64,000 nt of DNA from Tabrizicola_A sp965284335 (GTDB lineage Bacteria > Pseudomonadota > Alphaproteobacteria > Rhodobacterales > Rhodobacteraceae), in NCBI RefSeq assembly GCF_965284335.1, contig NZ_OZ260076.1. The stretch is one strand, 5' to 3'. The position numbers and the translations under genes were made by a program. Every line of letters starts with the position of its first letter. Within the stretch, counting starts at the first letter, position 1. Positions 42,318-49,848 of this stretch are shown here, piece by piece. The notes under the pieces were generated by a model, which made no database searches, was not told where the DNA came from, and saw nothing but the letters and a program-made list of their open reading frames with translations.

Positions 42318-43550
42318 TTAGAGCACGCGGTCCAAGGCGGCGATCAGGCGCGCCACCTCATCTGCACTGGTGTAATGGGCCGCAGACATGCGCAGCACGC
42401 CCTTTTCACGGTCAATCCCCAGTGCAGCCAAGGGGCGCACGGCGTAAAAATCACCTGCCCAGCAGGCGATGCCATTGCGGCCCAGCTCTTCCGACACCGG
42501 AACCGCCGGGCCGTTCAACTCCACCGCAACGGTGGGCGCGCGCAGCCGCGCATCGCGCGGCCCCAAAAGCCGCACATCATTGCGTGCCGCCAGATAGTCC
42601 AGCAAAGGCGCAATCACCGCCACCTCTTGGGCGCGCATCAGATCATGCACGGCACTGTTGCGCTGGGCGGCATCCCCGCCAAGGCCATGGGCCGCAGCAA
42701 CCGCATCGACGTAATCCGCCATACCGGCACAGGCGGCAATCTGGGCATGGTCGGGGCCAGCCGGGGTGTGGCGTTTGTAAAGCGTGGCTTGGTTGAAGAA
42801 ATGCGCCTGACCGGGCAATTCCATGCCAAATTCCTCACGCAAAACCATGATGCCTTGATGCGGGCCAAAGGTTTTATAGGCCGAAAAGAGATACACATCG
42901 CAGCCCAGCGCCGTGACATTGGGAAAGCCGTGCGGGGCATAGCTGACCCCGTCCACCACCGTGCGCGCGCCCGCCGCGCGGGTAATCTCGCAGATCGCGG
43001 CCACATCGTTGATCTCGGCAATCACGTTGGAACAATGCGGGAAAGCCACCAGCTTTACCCGCCCATCGGCCAAGAGCTTTTGCAGATCAGCCGGATCAAG
43101 GCTGCCTGTGCCCGGATCAAGCTGCCATTCGCGCACCTCGATCCCCTCATCGGCCAAACGCCGCCAGACGCCGGAATTGGCCTCGTGGTCTTGATTGGTC
43201 ACCACAATCGCCGCGTTTTGCCCGCGCAGCCATTGCCGCACCGCTTGGGCCAACACATAGGTATTGGCACTGGTCGAGGGGCCAAAGCTGACCTCTTCGC
43301 GCTTGACCCCCATCATCGCGCCCAGACGCGTGCGCGCCTCGTCCATCTCGGCGCCCCCGGCCTGCGCCCCCGGATAGGGCCCATAGGGCTGCACCTTGCG
43401 GTCGGTGTAGAACCGATGCAGCCGGTCCACCACCTGTTGGCACGGATAAGACCCGCCCGCGTTTTCAAAAAACGCATGGCTCGACAACACGGGCGAGGAA
43501 AAGGCCGGAAACTGGCTGCGCACAAAGTCAAGGTTCAGCGGGCTGGTCAT
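42318..43550 (-). CDS. Class V aminotransferase / cysteine-desulfurase-like protein
   Basis: PLP enzyme of 410 residues, fold-type I class V. It has FFENAGGSYPCQQVVDRLH near the start, VVTNQDHEANSGVWRRL, and VDGVSYAPHG before the PLP lysine in LFSAYKTFGPHQGIM. A catalytic Cys loop of the NifS/IscS type was not obvious. Annotated relatives are called cysteine desulfurase-like or isopenicillin N epimerase-like, and the reaction is unknown. The start is ATG 43550; a TTG lies one codon earlier. It stands alone. Confidence 0.75.
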   Translation of the reverse strand: MTSPLNLDFVRSQFPAFSSPVLSSHAFFENAGGSYPCQQVVDRLHRFYTDRKVQPYGPYPGAQAGGAEMDEARTRLGAMMGVKREEVSFGPSTSANTYVLAQAVRQWLRGQNAAIVVTNQDHEANSGVWRRLADEGIEVREWQLDPGTGSLDPADLQKLLADGRVKLVAFPHCSNVIAEINDVAAICEITRAAGARTVVDGVSYAPHGFPNVTALGCDVYLFSAYKTFGPHQGIMVLREEFGMELPGQAHFFNQATLYKRHTPAGPDHAQIAACAGMADYVDAVAAAHGLGGDAAQRNSAVHDLMRAQEVAVIAPLLDYLAARNDVRLLGPRDARLRAPTVAVELNGPAVPVSEELGRNGIACWAGDFYAVRPLAALGIDREKGVLRMSAAHYTSADEVARLIAALDRVL

Positions 43551-43940
43551 CAAGATGTCCTGTCACTTTGGTTTGAACGGGAACGGGGGCTGCCCCCCGA
43601 GGTTGGAAGAAACGGGCGCATGGCCCCCGTGGCAGGTCTTCCCGCCAAGCCGCCCCGGCCCGATGAGCCATGCGGCAGACCCTGCGGCCACATCACGCAG
43701 CTTCGGATCAGCAAAAAGGCTATGCGGCGCCGGGTCGAAGGTAAAGCCCGGCCAAGGCCGAAAACCCAACCAACCACCGGCTTTTTATTGCCGATCAGGG
43801 GGCATACCCTTGCAAAACCCCAAAGCACACGCATCTGATAGGGGCTTGAGCCTGACAGGACCAGCCGCTAGCGTTCTGGCATCTTGTGACACCGATCTTC
43901 TGGGCAATGCCCCCGCAGACACCAACAGCAGAGGACCCGC
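43551..43940. other. Intergenic region of about 390 bases with no convincing gene
   Basis: This region lies between the class V aminotransferase start and the binding-protein start, so it should carry divergent promoters. A leftward frame of 68 codons (43563-43769, MGFRPWPGFTFDPAPHSLF) is open but has no recognised homology or clear ribosome-binding site. A possible promoter for the binding protein is TTGAGC-N17-TAGCGT near 43845-43873. No strong hairpin or repeat was seen. Confidence 0.5.
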
Positions 43941-44993
43941 ATGAAAAAACTGTCCCACCTTCTCGCAACGACCGCTGCGGCGATCAGCTTTGCCGCTGTC
44001 GCCCATGCCGCCGATCCTGAACTGACCGTCTTTGACTGGGCAGGATTTGAAGAGCAGTCTTTGATCGAATCCTATGTGGCCAAGCATGGCCAGATGCCGA
44101 CCTATGCCTTCTTTGCCGATGACGACGAGGCCTTCCAAAAGATGTCCTCGGGCTTCAAGGCCGATGTGGCGCATCCTTGCTCGCAGATGGTGTCGAAATA
44201 TCGTGAGGCTGGCTTGATCGAGCCTTGGGATGTCAGCCGCATCCCCGAATACGCAAATATCGCGCCGCGCTTCACCGATTCCAAGATTTTCGCAGATGAC
44301 GGTGGCGTTTGGTATATCCCGACCGATTATGCCTACACCGCTATCGCCTGGAACACGACCGAAGTGCCCGAGGCGGATGTTGCCACGCTCAATGTGTTCA
44401 AAGATCCGAAATATGCCGGCCGTATCTCGCTGCCCGACAACACCGACGACGTCTGGGCGCTGGCACTTTTGGCCACGGGCGTAACCGATTGGACCAATGT
44501 CAACGACGAGCAATTCGCCGCCGCCGCCGCATGGCTGCGCGAGGTGCACCCCAATGTCCGCGCCTATTGGTCTGACCCCTCGGAACTGGCGCAGCTCATG
44601 GCCTCGGGTGAGGTTTTGGTGGCGTGGTCGTGGAATGACTCTGTCGCGCTGATGCGGGCTGAAAACTTCCCCGTCGGCTTCCAGCGCACTGCGGCTGAAG
44701 GTGCCTCGACCTGGTTCTGCGGCTATGTGAACTTCAAGGACGCACCGGGCAGCGAAGACAAGGCCTATGATTTCATCAACGCCTGGCTCGAGCATGGCTC
44801 GGCCAAGGGGTTGCTTGAAAACTTTGGCTATGCCCATTCCAATGATGCCGCAATGGCCGGGATCACCGCCGAAGAGCTGGCCGCGGCGGATGTAAGCCCG
44901 GTTGAGGGCACGCTTCTTGCCCAGACGCCGATTGATCACGCGGTGCGCGCCAAGATGCTGGAAGAGTTCGAGCTTATCAAAACCGGCTTCTGA
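43941..44993 (+). CDS. ABC transporter periplasmic binding protein, polyamine (PotD/PotF) type
   Basis: Solute-binding protein of 350 residues. Signal peptide MKKLSHLLATTAAAISFAA ends at AHA-AD. The mature protein has LTVFDWAGFEEQSLIESYVAKHG, WYIPTDYAYTAIAWNT and FCGYVNFKDAPGSEDKAYDFINAWL, typical of the extracellular solute-binding family 1 group for spermidine/putrescine. No permease or ATPase genes adjoin it; the gene is monocistronic with a strong terminator right after. It may be an orphan serving a transporter encoded elsewhere. The start has AGAGGA upstream. Confidence 0.87.
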   Translation: MKKLSHLLATTAAAISFAAVAHAADPELTVFDWAGFEEQSLIESYVAKHGQMPTYAFFADDDEAFQKMSSGFKADVAHPCSQMVSKYREAGLIEPWDVSRIPEYANIAPRFTDSKIFADDGGVWYIPTDYAYTAIAWNTTEVPEADVATLNVFKDPKYAGRISLPDNTDDVWALALLATGVTDWTNVNDEQFAAAAAWLREVHPNVRAYWSDPSELAQLMASGEVLVAWSWNDSVALMRAENFPVGFQRTAAEGASTWFCGYVNFKDAPGSEDKAYDFINAWLEHGSAKGLLENFGYAHSNDAAMAGITAEELAAADVSPVEGTLLAQTPIDHAVRAKMLEEFELIKTGF

Positions 44994-45018
44994 TCATATA
45001 AGCCAAACCGATAGAACG

Positions 45019-45048
45019 CGCCCGCAAGCCAAGCTTGCGGGCGTTTTT
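45019..45048 (+). terminator. Rho-independent terminator after the binding-protein gene
   Basis: CGCCCGCAAG pairs with CTTGCGGGCG around a five-base loop and is followed directly by TTTTT, 26 bases after the stop codon. Textbook intrinsic terminator. Confidence 0.92.
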
Positions 45049-45231
45049 CATGCCCGATCGGTCTTGTTAGAACGGCCATCGCTGCGAAACACGGCTGACT
45101 GCCGTGGCGCCGCCGCTGGGCAATGTTGGCCCTTGGCCCCTTCCAAACGGGCCATTTCCAACAGCGCAAGTCGCACCAAGCGCGGACACGGGCGCGCGCG
45201 CGCCTTTTGCAGAGCCGACCGCCCGCCACCC

Positions 45232-45260
45232 TTGCGCCGGGACGGTTCTGTGCCTATATC
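45232..45260 (+). promoter_or_regulatory. Candidate promoter of the tmRNA gene
   Basis: TTGCGC (45232-45237), a 17-base spacer, then TATATC (45255-45260), placing the transcription start near 45267, just where the acceptor-piece hairpin GTCCGA/TCGGAC begins. Confidence 0.6.
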
Positions 45261-45266
45261 TCCCTC

Positions 45267-45590
45267 TGTCCGAGGCTTGCTTCGGACTATGGTGATAAAC
45301 GCACCTGTAATAAACGGCTCGGACCCGGGGGCGGTACCCGGCGGCTCCACCATTCCACCCGGCATTGCGGGGGTAAGGGGCCGAAATAGGATCGACGGAC
45401 GTCTAAAGAGGCCAGCTTTTACCCGGTAGGCACCACCGTTATCGGACCACAAGTGTAGTTGCCAATGACAACCACGCTCCGGTGGCTCTGGCTGCGTAAG
45501 CGGTCCGAACATCGAAACCTAAGCCCTTGCGCTTAGCCGCGTAAGGCGGGGCCCCCAGGAGCCTGGCAACAGAATCCTGGACCTTTCCCA
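45267..45590 (+). ncRNA. ssrA: Transfer-messenger RNA, circularly permuted two-piece form
   Basis: The acceptor piece comes first and ends in GGCTCCACCA (CCA ending at 45352) after a T-arm CCGGG-loop-CCCGG. After a short intervening segment the coding piece starts GGGGCC at 45377 and continues GAAATAGGATCGACGG. GGGGCC pairs with GGCTCC to rebuild the tRNA-like acceptor stem. The tag frame at 45461-45499 reads ANDNHAPVALAA and then TAA, a Rhodobacter-like degradation tag ending in the ClpX signal LAA. The gene order is the alphaproteobacterial permutation. Trans-translation rescues stalled ribosomes. The 3' end is estimated from the final CCAGG/CCTGG helix and is approximate. Confidence 0.93.
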
Positions 45591-45665
45591 AAACTCCAAA
45601 CATCGCGCCATGCCAGCCGGCGGAGTCGCCCCATGTCCGCTCTCATCCGGCATGCACCGCTTGGG

Positions 45666-45699
45666 CTTTTGCATGAAACTTTTGCAAATGCTGCAAAAG
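45666..45699. promoter_or_regulatory. Triple CTTTTGCA motif upstream of chrA
   Basis: CTTTTGCA occurs at 45666-45673 and again at 45679-45686 (13-base period), then inverted as TGCAAAAG at 45692-45699. The last two form a perfect CTTTTGCA-N5-TGCAAAAG dyad about 40 bases upstream of the preferred chrA start. This looks like an operator; the binding protein is unknown. Confidence 0.5.
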
Positions 45700-45738
45700 G
45701 CACTTGCCACATCGGCGGTGGGGCGAAACAACACTGCA

Positions 45739-47010
45739 ATGCAACCCACACTCCGTGACCTGACCCGCGTCTTCGCCCGCATCGGCATTTTGTCCTTCGG
45801 CGGCCCTGCCGCACAAATCGCCATGATGCACCGCGAGGTGGTAGACAGGCACGCTTGGGTGAACGAGAAAGATTACCTTTCGGCCCTGTCCTTCTGCATG
45901 CTTTTGCCCGGCCCCGAGGCGATGCAACTGGCCACATGGATCGGCTGGCGCACCCATGGCACGCTGGGCGGGTTGATCGCGGGGGGGCTTTTTGTGCTGC
46001 CGGGCGCGCTGGTGGTGCTGGCCCTGTCGGCCATATACGTCACGCTGGGCGCGCTGCCCTTGGTGGCCGCTCTGTTCGCCGGGGTGCAGGCGGCGGTTGT
46101 CGTGGTGGTGATCGAGGCCCTGTTGCGCGTCTCGCATCGCGCGCTGAAAGGCCGGGTCGAGCGGTTGCTGGCCCTTGGGGCCTTTGTCGCGCTTTTTGCT
46201 TTGGCGCTGCCCTTCCCCATCGTGGTCTTGGCCGCCGCGGTTCTGGGCGCACTTAGCCTGTCCAAGAACAGCCAGAACCCCCAAACCCCGACACGGGGCC
46301 CAAGCTGGGCGCAATCGCTGGGCACGGCGGGGCTTTGGTTGGCCATTTGGCTGTTGCCCTTGGCGCTGCTTTGGGCGCTGGAAGGTGGGATTTTGACCGA
46401 GATCGGCCTTTATTTTTCAAAGCTTGCCCTTCTGACCTTTGGCGGCGCCTATGCGGTGCTTGCCTGGATGGTGCAAGAGGTGGTGCAGATCCAAGGCTGG
46501 CTGACCACGGCACAAATGATGGATGGGCTGGGCTTGGCCGAAACCACGCAGGGGCCCTTGATCTTGGTGACAGAATTCGTGGGCTTTGTGGCAGGCTGGC
46601 ACGCCGGTGGTTGGGCACTGGCGCTGGCAGGGGCCTTTGTGGCGCTGTGGATGACCTTCGCGCCGTGCTTTCTATGGATTTTTCTGGGCGCCCCCCACAT
46701 CGCGCGCCTAACTGCGCAACCGCGCTTGGCAGGCGCGCTTGCCGGGATCATGGCCGCCGTGGTCGGGGTGATCGCGAACCTGTCTTTGTGGTTTGCGCTG
46801 CATGTCTTTTTTGACAGCCGAACGCTGTTTTCGGCAGGCCCGATCCAGCTCATGCTGCCCGATGCCACCAGCTTGCGGTTTGCGCCCCTGATCATCGCGC
46901 TTGGGGCGGGCTATCTTTTGCTGCGCCGCCATTGGTCCTTGCCGCTGGTTCTGGCGATTGCCGCCCTTGGTTCCGTGGCACTTGGCGCGGTCACAGGCGG
47001 CCTGATCTAA
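45739..47010 (+). CDS. chrA: Chromate transporter ChrA
   Basis: CHR-family membrane transporter of 423 residues with two CHR halves, each beginning with a GGP- or GGA-type motif (ARIGILSFGGPAAQIAMMHRE and SKLALLTFGGAYAVLAWMVQE). The conserved CMLLPGPEAMQLATWIGW is present. About 10-12 transmembrane segments are predicted by eye. It is likely to export chromate. The start at MQPTLRDL was preferred because upstream codons overlap the CTTTTGCA dyad; no strong ribosome-binding site is visible, so an earlier start at 45673 is possible. Confidence 0.92.
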   Translation: MQPTLRDLTRVFARIGILSFGGPAAQIAMMHREVVDRHAWVNEKDYLSALSFCMLLPGPEAMQLATWIGWRTHGTLGGLIAGGLFVLPGALVVLALSAIYVTLGALPLVAALFAGVQAAVVVVVIEALLRVSHRALKGRVERLLALGAFVALFALALPFPIVVLAAAVLGALSLSKNSQNPQTPTRGPSWAQSLGTAGLWLAIWLLPLALLWALEGGILTEIGLYFSKLALLTFGGAYAVLAWMVQEVVQIQGWLTTAQMMDGLGLAETTQGPLILVTEFVGFVAGWHAGGWALALAGAFVALWMTFAPCFLWIFLGAPHIARLTAQPRLAGALAGIMAAVVGVIANLSLWFALHVFFDSRTLFSAGPIQLMLPDATSLRFAPLIIALGAGYLLLRRHWSLPLVLAIAALGSVALGAVTGGLI

Positions 47011-47075
47011 CCGCATCCCCTTCCCTTCGAAAACGAATCCCCTATGCTGGCCACATCGCAGATGTAGGGGCGCGC

Positions 47076-47531
47076 ATGGCACGGACGATTGACTACGGGA
47101 ATCTGATGCACCGAGCGATGCGCGGGCTGATCCAGACCGTTCTCAAGGATGTTGCCGACAATGGCCTGCCCGGGGCGCATCACTTTTTCATCACCTTTGA
47201 CACGAATGCCGAAGGTGTCGAGATCGCCGACTGGTTGCGCGCGCGCTATCCCGATGAAATGACGGTGGTCATTCAGCATTGGTTTGACAATCTGGTTGTC
47301 ACCGATGAGGGCTTTTCGATCACGCTGAATTTCGGCAATCAGCCAGAACCCCTGATCATTCCCTTCGACGCGCTCCGCACCTTTGTCGATCCATCGGTTG
47401 AATTCGGCCTGCGCTTTGAAACGCATGACGACGATGAGGATGACGACGAAGACGACGGCCCCGATGACGAGCCAGATCCACCGCCGCAAGAGGCGCAGAT
47501 TGTGCGCTTGGACAAGTTTCGCAAAACCTGA
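47076..47531 (+). CDS. sspB: SspB-alpha, ClpXP adaptor for ssrA-tagged proteins
   Basis: Protein of 151 residues. The N-terminal SspB fold runs from DYGNLMHRAMRGLIQTVL through HHFFITFDT to VVIQHWFDNLVVTDEGFSI. A highly acidic linker of Asp and Glu follows at about residues 120-140. The C-terminal tail IVRLDKFRKT matches the ClpX-docking (XB) peptide. SspB tethers tmRNA-tagged polypeptides to ClpXP. The tmRNA gene lies only 1.5 kb upstream, and fumC follows. The start has TAGGGG upstream. Confidence 0.92.
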   Translation: MARTIDYGNLMHRAMRGLIQTVLKDVADNGLPGAHHFFITFDTNAEGVEIADWLRARYPDEMTVVIQHWFDNLVVTDEGFSITLNFGNQPEPLIIPFDALRTFVDPSVEFGLRFETHDDDEDDDEDDGPDDEPDPPPQEAQIVRLDKFRKT

Positions 47532-47718
47532 TCTCGCGCCGATGCACTCTGCGGCGCGCCGTTTGACGGGCCAAAGCTGCGCATTCTTTGCAGATCATAT
47601 CTTGGACAGGCCAAAGCCCAACCGGCTGGCGGCGATTCTTTTCGGTATGCGACGGTATGCCGATTGAAATTTACCCCATCTCCGCCTATGAAACGGGCAA
47701 CCTATAGGAGTCTTTGCC

Positions 47719-49125
47719 ATGACCGCCACGAACCCCGGCACCCGCACCGAAACAGACAGCTTTGGCCCGCTGGAGGTTCCCTCCAACAAATACTGGGGCG
47801 CGCAGACCCAACGTTCGATCATCAACTTCCCCATCGGCTGGGAACGTCAGCCTGTGGCGATCATCCGCGCGCTGGGGGTTATCAAAAAGGCCTGTGCGCT
47901 GGTTAATGTGGCCCAAGGCGATCTGGATGCAGAGCTGGGCAAGACCATCGCCGCCGCCGCGCAAGAGGTGATTGACGGCAAGTTTGATGACAACTTCCCG
48001 CTGGTTGTCTGGCAAACCGGTTCTGGCACCCAGTCGAACATGAACGCCAATGAGGTGATCTCGAACCGCGCGATTGAAATGCTGGGCGGGGTGATGGGTT
48101 CGAAAAAACCCGTCCACCCCAATGACCATGTGAACATGGGCCAGTCGTCGAATGACACCTTCCCCACCGCCATGCATGTGGCCATCGGCATGATGGCGCG
48201 GGATGTGCTGATCCCGGGGCTGGAAAAACTGTCCAAGGCCCTTTGGGCCAAATCGGCCGAGTTCAAGGACATCATCAAGATCGGCCGCACCCATACGCAG
48301 GATGCCACCCCTCTGACCTTGGGGCAGGAGTTTTCGGGCTATGCCACGCAGGTCGATAAGGGGATTGCGCGGGTGAAGATGTGCCTGCCCGACATTTATG
48401 AGCTGGCTCAGGGCGGCACCGCTGTGGGCACCGGTCTGAACACCAAGGTGGGATTTGACGCCCGCGTGGCCGCCGAGATCGCAAAGATTACCGGCCTGCC
48501 CTTCGTCACCGCGCCGAACAAATTCGAAGCGCTGGCCGCGCATGATGCGATGGTCATGTTCTCGGGCGCCTTGAAAACGGTGGCTGCGGCCCTGTTCAAA
48601 ATCGCCAATGACCTGCGGCTTTTGGGTTCTGGCCCGCGCTCGGGTCTGGGCGAGTTGATCTTGCCGGAAAATGAACCGGGCAGCTCCATCATGCCGGGCA
48701 AGGTGAACCCCACCCAAGCCGAGGCGCTGACCATGGTCTGCGCCCATGTGATGGGCAATGATGCTGCCGTGGGCTTTGCCGGATCGCAGGGTCATTTCGA
48801 ATTGAACGTCTACAACCCGATGATGTCCTATAACGTCTTGCAATCCATGCAGCTTTTGGGCGACGCGGCCGGGTCTTTCACCGATAACATGGTCGTTGGC
48901 ACCCAAGCGAACGTCGCGCGGATTGACAAGCTGATGAAGGAATCGCTGATGCTGGTCACCGCCTTGGCCCCGACCATCGGCTATGATGCGGCAACCAAAG
49001 TGGCCAAGACCGCGCATAAGAACGGCACCACTTTGCGCGAAGAGGCGATCGCCTTGGGCTATGTGGACGGCGAAACCTTTGACCGCGTAGTGCGCCCTGA
49101 AGACATGATCGGCCCCAAGGGTTAA
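47719..49125 (+). CDS. fumC: Class II fumarate hydratase
   Basis: Fumarase C, 468 residues, of the iron-independent tetrameric type that interconverts fumarate and malate in the TCA cycle. Signatures are QTGSGTQSNMNANEVISNRA, HVNMGQSSNDTFPTAMH, GRTHTQDATPLTLGQEFSGY and the superfamily loop GSSIMPGKVNP. ATG 47719 has TAGGAG upstream. DUF4169 and ribbon-helix-helix genes follow with one-base and overlapping spacing, an arrangement seen in related genomes. Confidence 0.97.
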   Translation: MTATNPGTRTETDSFGPLEVPSNKYWGAQTQRSIINFPIGWERQPVAIIRALGVIKKACALVNVAQGDLDAELGKTIAAAAQEVIDGKFDDNFPLVVWQTGSGTQSNMNANEVISNRAIEMLGGVMGSKKPVHPNDHVNMGQSSNDTFPTAMHVAIGMMARDVLIPGLEKLSKALWAKSAEFKDIIKIGRTHTQDATPLTLGQEFSGYATQVDKGIARVKMCLPDIYELAQGGTAVGTGLNTKVGFDARVAAEIAKITGLPFVTAPNKFEALAAHDAMVMFSGALKTVAAALFKIANDLRLLGSGPRSGLGELILPENEPGSSIMPGKVNPTQAEALTMVCAHVMGNDAAVGFAGSQGHFELNVYNPMMSYNVLQSMQLLGDAAGSFTDNMVVGTQANVARIDKLMKESLMLVTALAPTIGYDAATKVAKTAHKNGTTLREEAIALGYVDGETFDRVVRPEDMIGPKG

Positions 49126-49126
49126 C

Positions 49127-49300
49127 ATGGCAGAGCTCATCAACCTGCGCGCGGCCCGCAAGGCCAAAGACCGGGAAAAGGCCCGCGCGAAGGGCGATGA
49201 GAACGCAGCTAAGTTTGGCCGGACCAAGGCCGAAAAAGAACTGGAGCGCGCGTGGGCCGAAAAGGCCCGCCGCGATTTGGATGGGGCCAAGCGGGAATGA
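49127..49300 (+). CDS. DUF4169 small basic protein
   Basis: Protein of 57 residues that begins MAELINLRAARKAKDREKAR and ends ARRDLDGAKRE. It is highly charged (Lys, Arg, Glu, Ala) and probably one long helix. It starts two bases after the fumC stop, and its TGA overlaps the ATG of the next gene (ATGA). Function unknown; it is conserved with fumC in alphaproteobacteria. Confidence 0.85.
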   Translation: MAELINLRAARKAKDREKARAKGDENAAKFGRTKAEKELERAWAEKARRDLDGAKRE

Positions 49301-49515
49301 CGGCCCGGCCTGTGAAACACTCCCTGACGCTGAAAGGCCACCGCACCAGCGTGTCCCTTGAGGACGAGTTTTGGGACGCGTTCCAGCGCCTTGCGCGCCA
49401 GCGCGGCCTGTCAATCAATGAGCTGGCCGCCGAGGTGGACGCCGGGCGCAGCGGGGATGTCGGGCTTGCTTCGGCCATCCGGGTGTTTGTGTTGCGCGCC
49501 TTAACCGCGCGTTAA
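49297..49515 (+). CDS. Ribbon-helix-helix domain protein
   Basis: Protein of 72 residues with an RHH_4-like fold: KHSLTLKGHRTSVSLEDEFW forms the ribbon and first helix, then RQRGLSINELAAEVDAGRSG and ASAIRVFVLRAL. This family may bind DNA as dimers. It is translationally coupled to the DUF4169 gene by a four-base ATGA overlap, making a fumC-DUF4169-RHH operon. The start at 49297 is set by that overlap. Confidence 0.83.
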   Translation: MTARPVKHSLTLKGHRTSVSLEDEFWDAFQRLARQRGLSINELAAEVDAGRSGDVGLASAIRVFVLRALTAR

Positions 49516-49538
49516 TCTTGATACGGCAGGCTGGGCGC

Positions 49539-49769
49539 ATGACTCAGCTTGTTCGCCCCCTCTAACCAGACGGATGGATCAGACACCTCTTTGCTTCGCA
49601 AGCGGCCCTTGAAGGCGGGATTGTGCGGCGACAGGTGCGCGATGTGGAACGCTATTATGGCCGCACGGAATTTTTGGCCGAGATGAAGCGTCGAGGCTTT
49701 CCAGTCATCGAAAATGCGGGGCAATTCGTGGTGTTTTGCAACAACGAACCCATCCGCCGCCTGACATGA
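49539..49769 (+). pseudogene. Small conserved-looking protein gene with in-frame stop at codon 9
   Basis: A 77-codon frame starts ATG ACT CAG (MTQLVRPL), meets TAA at 49563-49565, and continues in the same frame as PDGWIRHLFASQAALEGGIVR through RDVERYYGRTEFLAEMKRRGFPV to a stop at 49767. The part after the stop looks like a genuine protein (IENAGQFVVFCNNEPIRRLT). It resembles small Rhodobacterales proteins sometimes mislabelled as phosphoribosylanthranilate isomerase. A TCA-to-TAA change would explain the break. Restart at GTG 49623 could still give a 49-residue product. Confidence 0.55.
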
Positions 49770-49773
49770 GGTC

Positions 49774-49848
49774 GTGATTTCTGCGCGCAGAAATCACAGG
49801 CGGAGTTTGCGCGCAAACTCCGTGACCAGAGTTTGTTCCAAACTCTGG
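49774..49848. repeat. Tandem array of three palindromes, probable terminator region
   Basis: Three consecutive inverted repeats: GTGATTTCTGCG with CGCAGAAATCAC (49774-49797), CGGAGTTTGCG with CGCAAACTCCG (49801-49822), and CCAGAGTTTG with CAAACTCTGG around TTC (49826-49848). The last ends one base before the P450 stop codon. They probably terminate transcription from both sides and share an AT core in GC flanks with the palindromes at 33125 and 62790. Confidence 0.75.

Noticed and set aside
43563..43769. 68-codon leftward frame in the gap before the binding-protein gene
   Set aside because: Open by chance length, with no motif or ribosome-binding site; kept only as a note in the gap description.
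45048..45512. Leftward open frame reading MVEPPGTAPGSEPF
   Set aside because: It is antisense to the tmRNA gene; this peptide-like string is the reverse complement of conserved tmRNA sequence.
47548..47667. Possible 41-codon gene MHSAARRLTGQ between sspB and fumC
   Set aside because: No ribosome-binding site or recognised similarity; the region more likely holds the fumC promoter.
49501..49515. TTAA-N7-TTAA, a CtrA-box-like motif
   Set aside because: It is the last five codons of the ribbon-helix-helix gene, and no promoter or cell-cycle gene follows. Probably coincidence.
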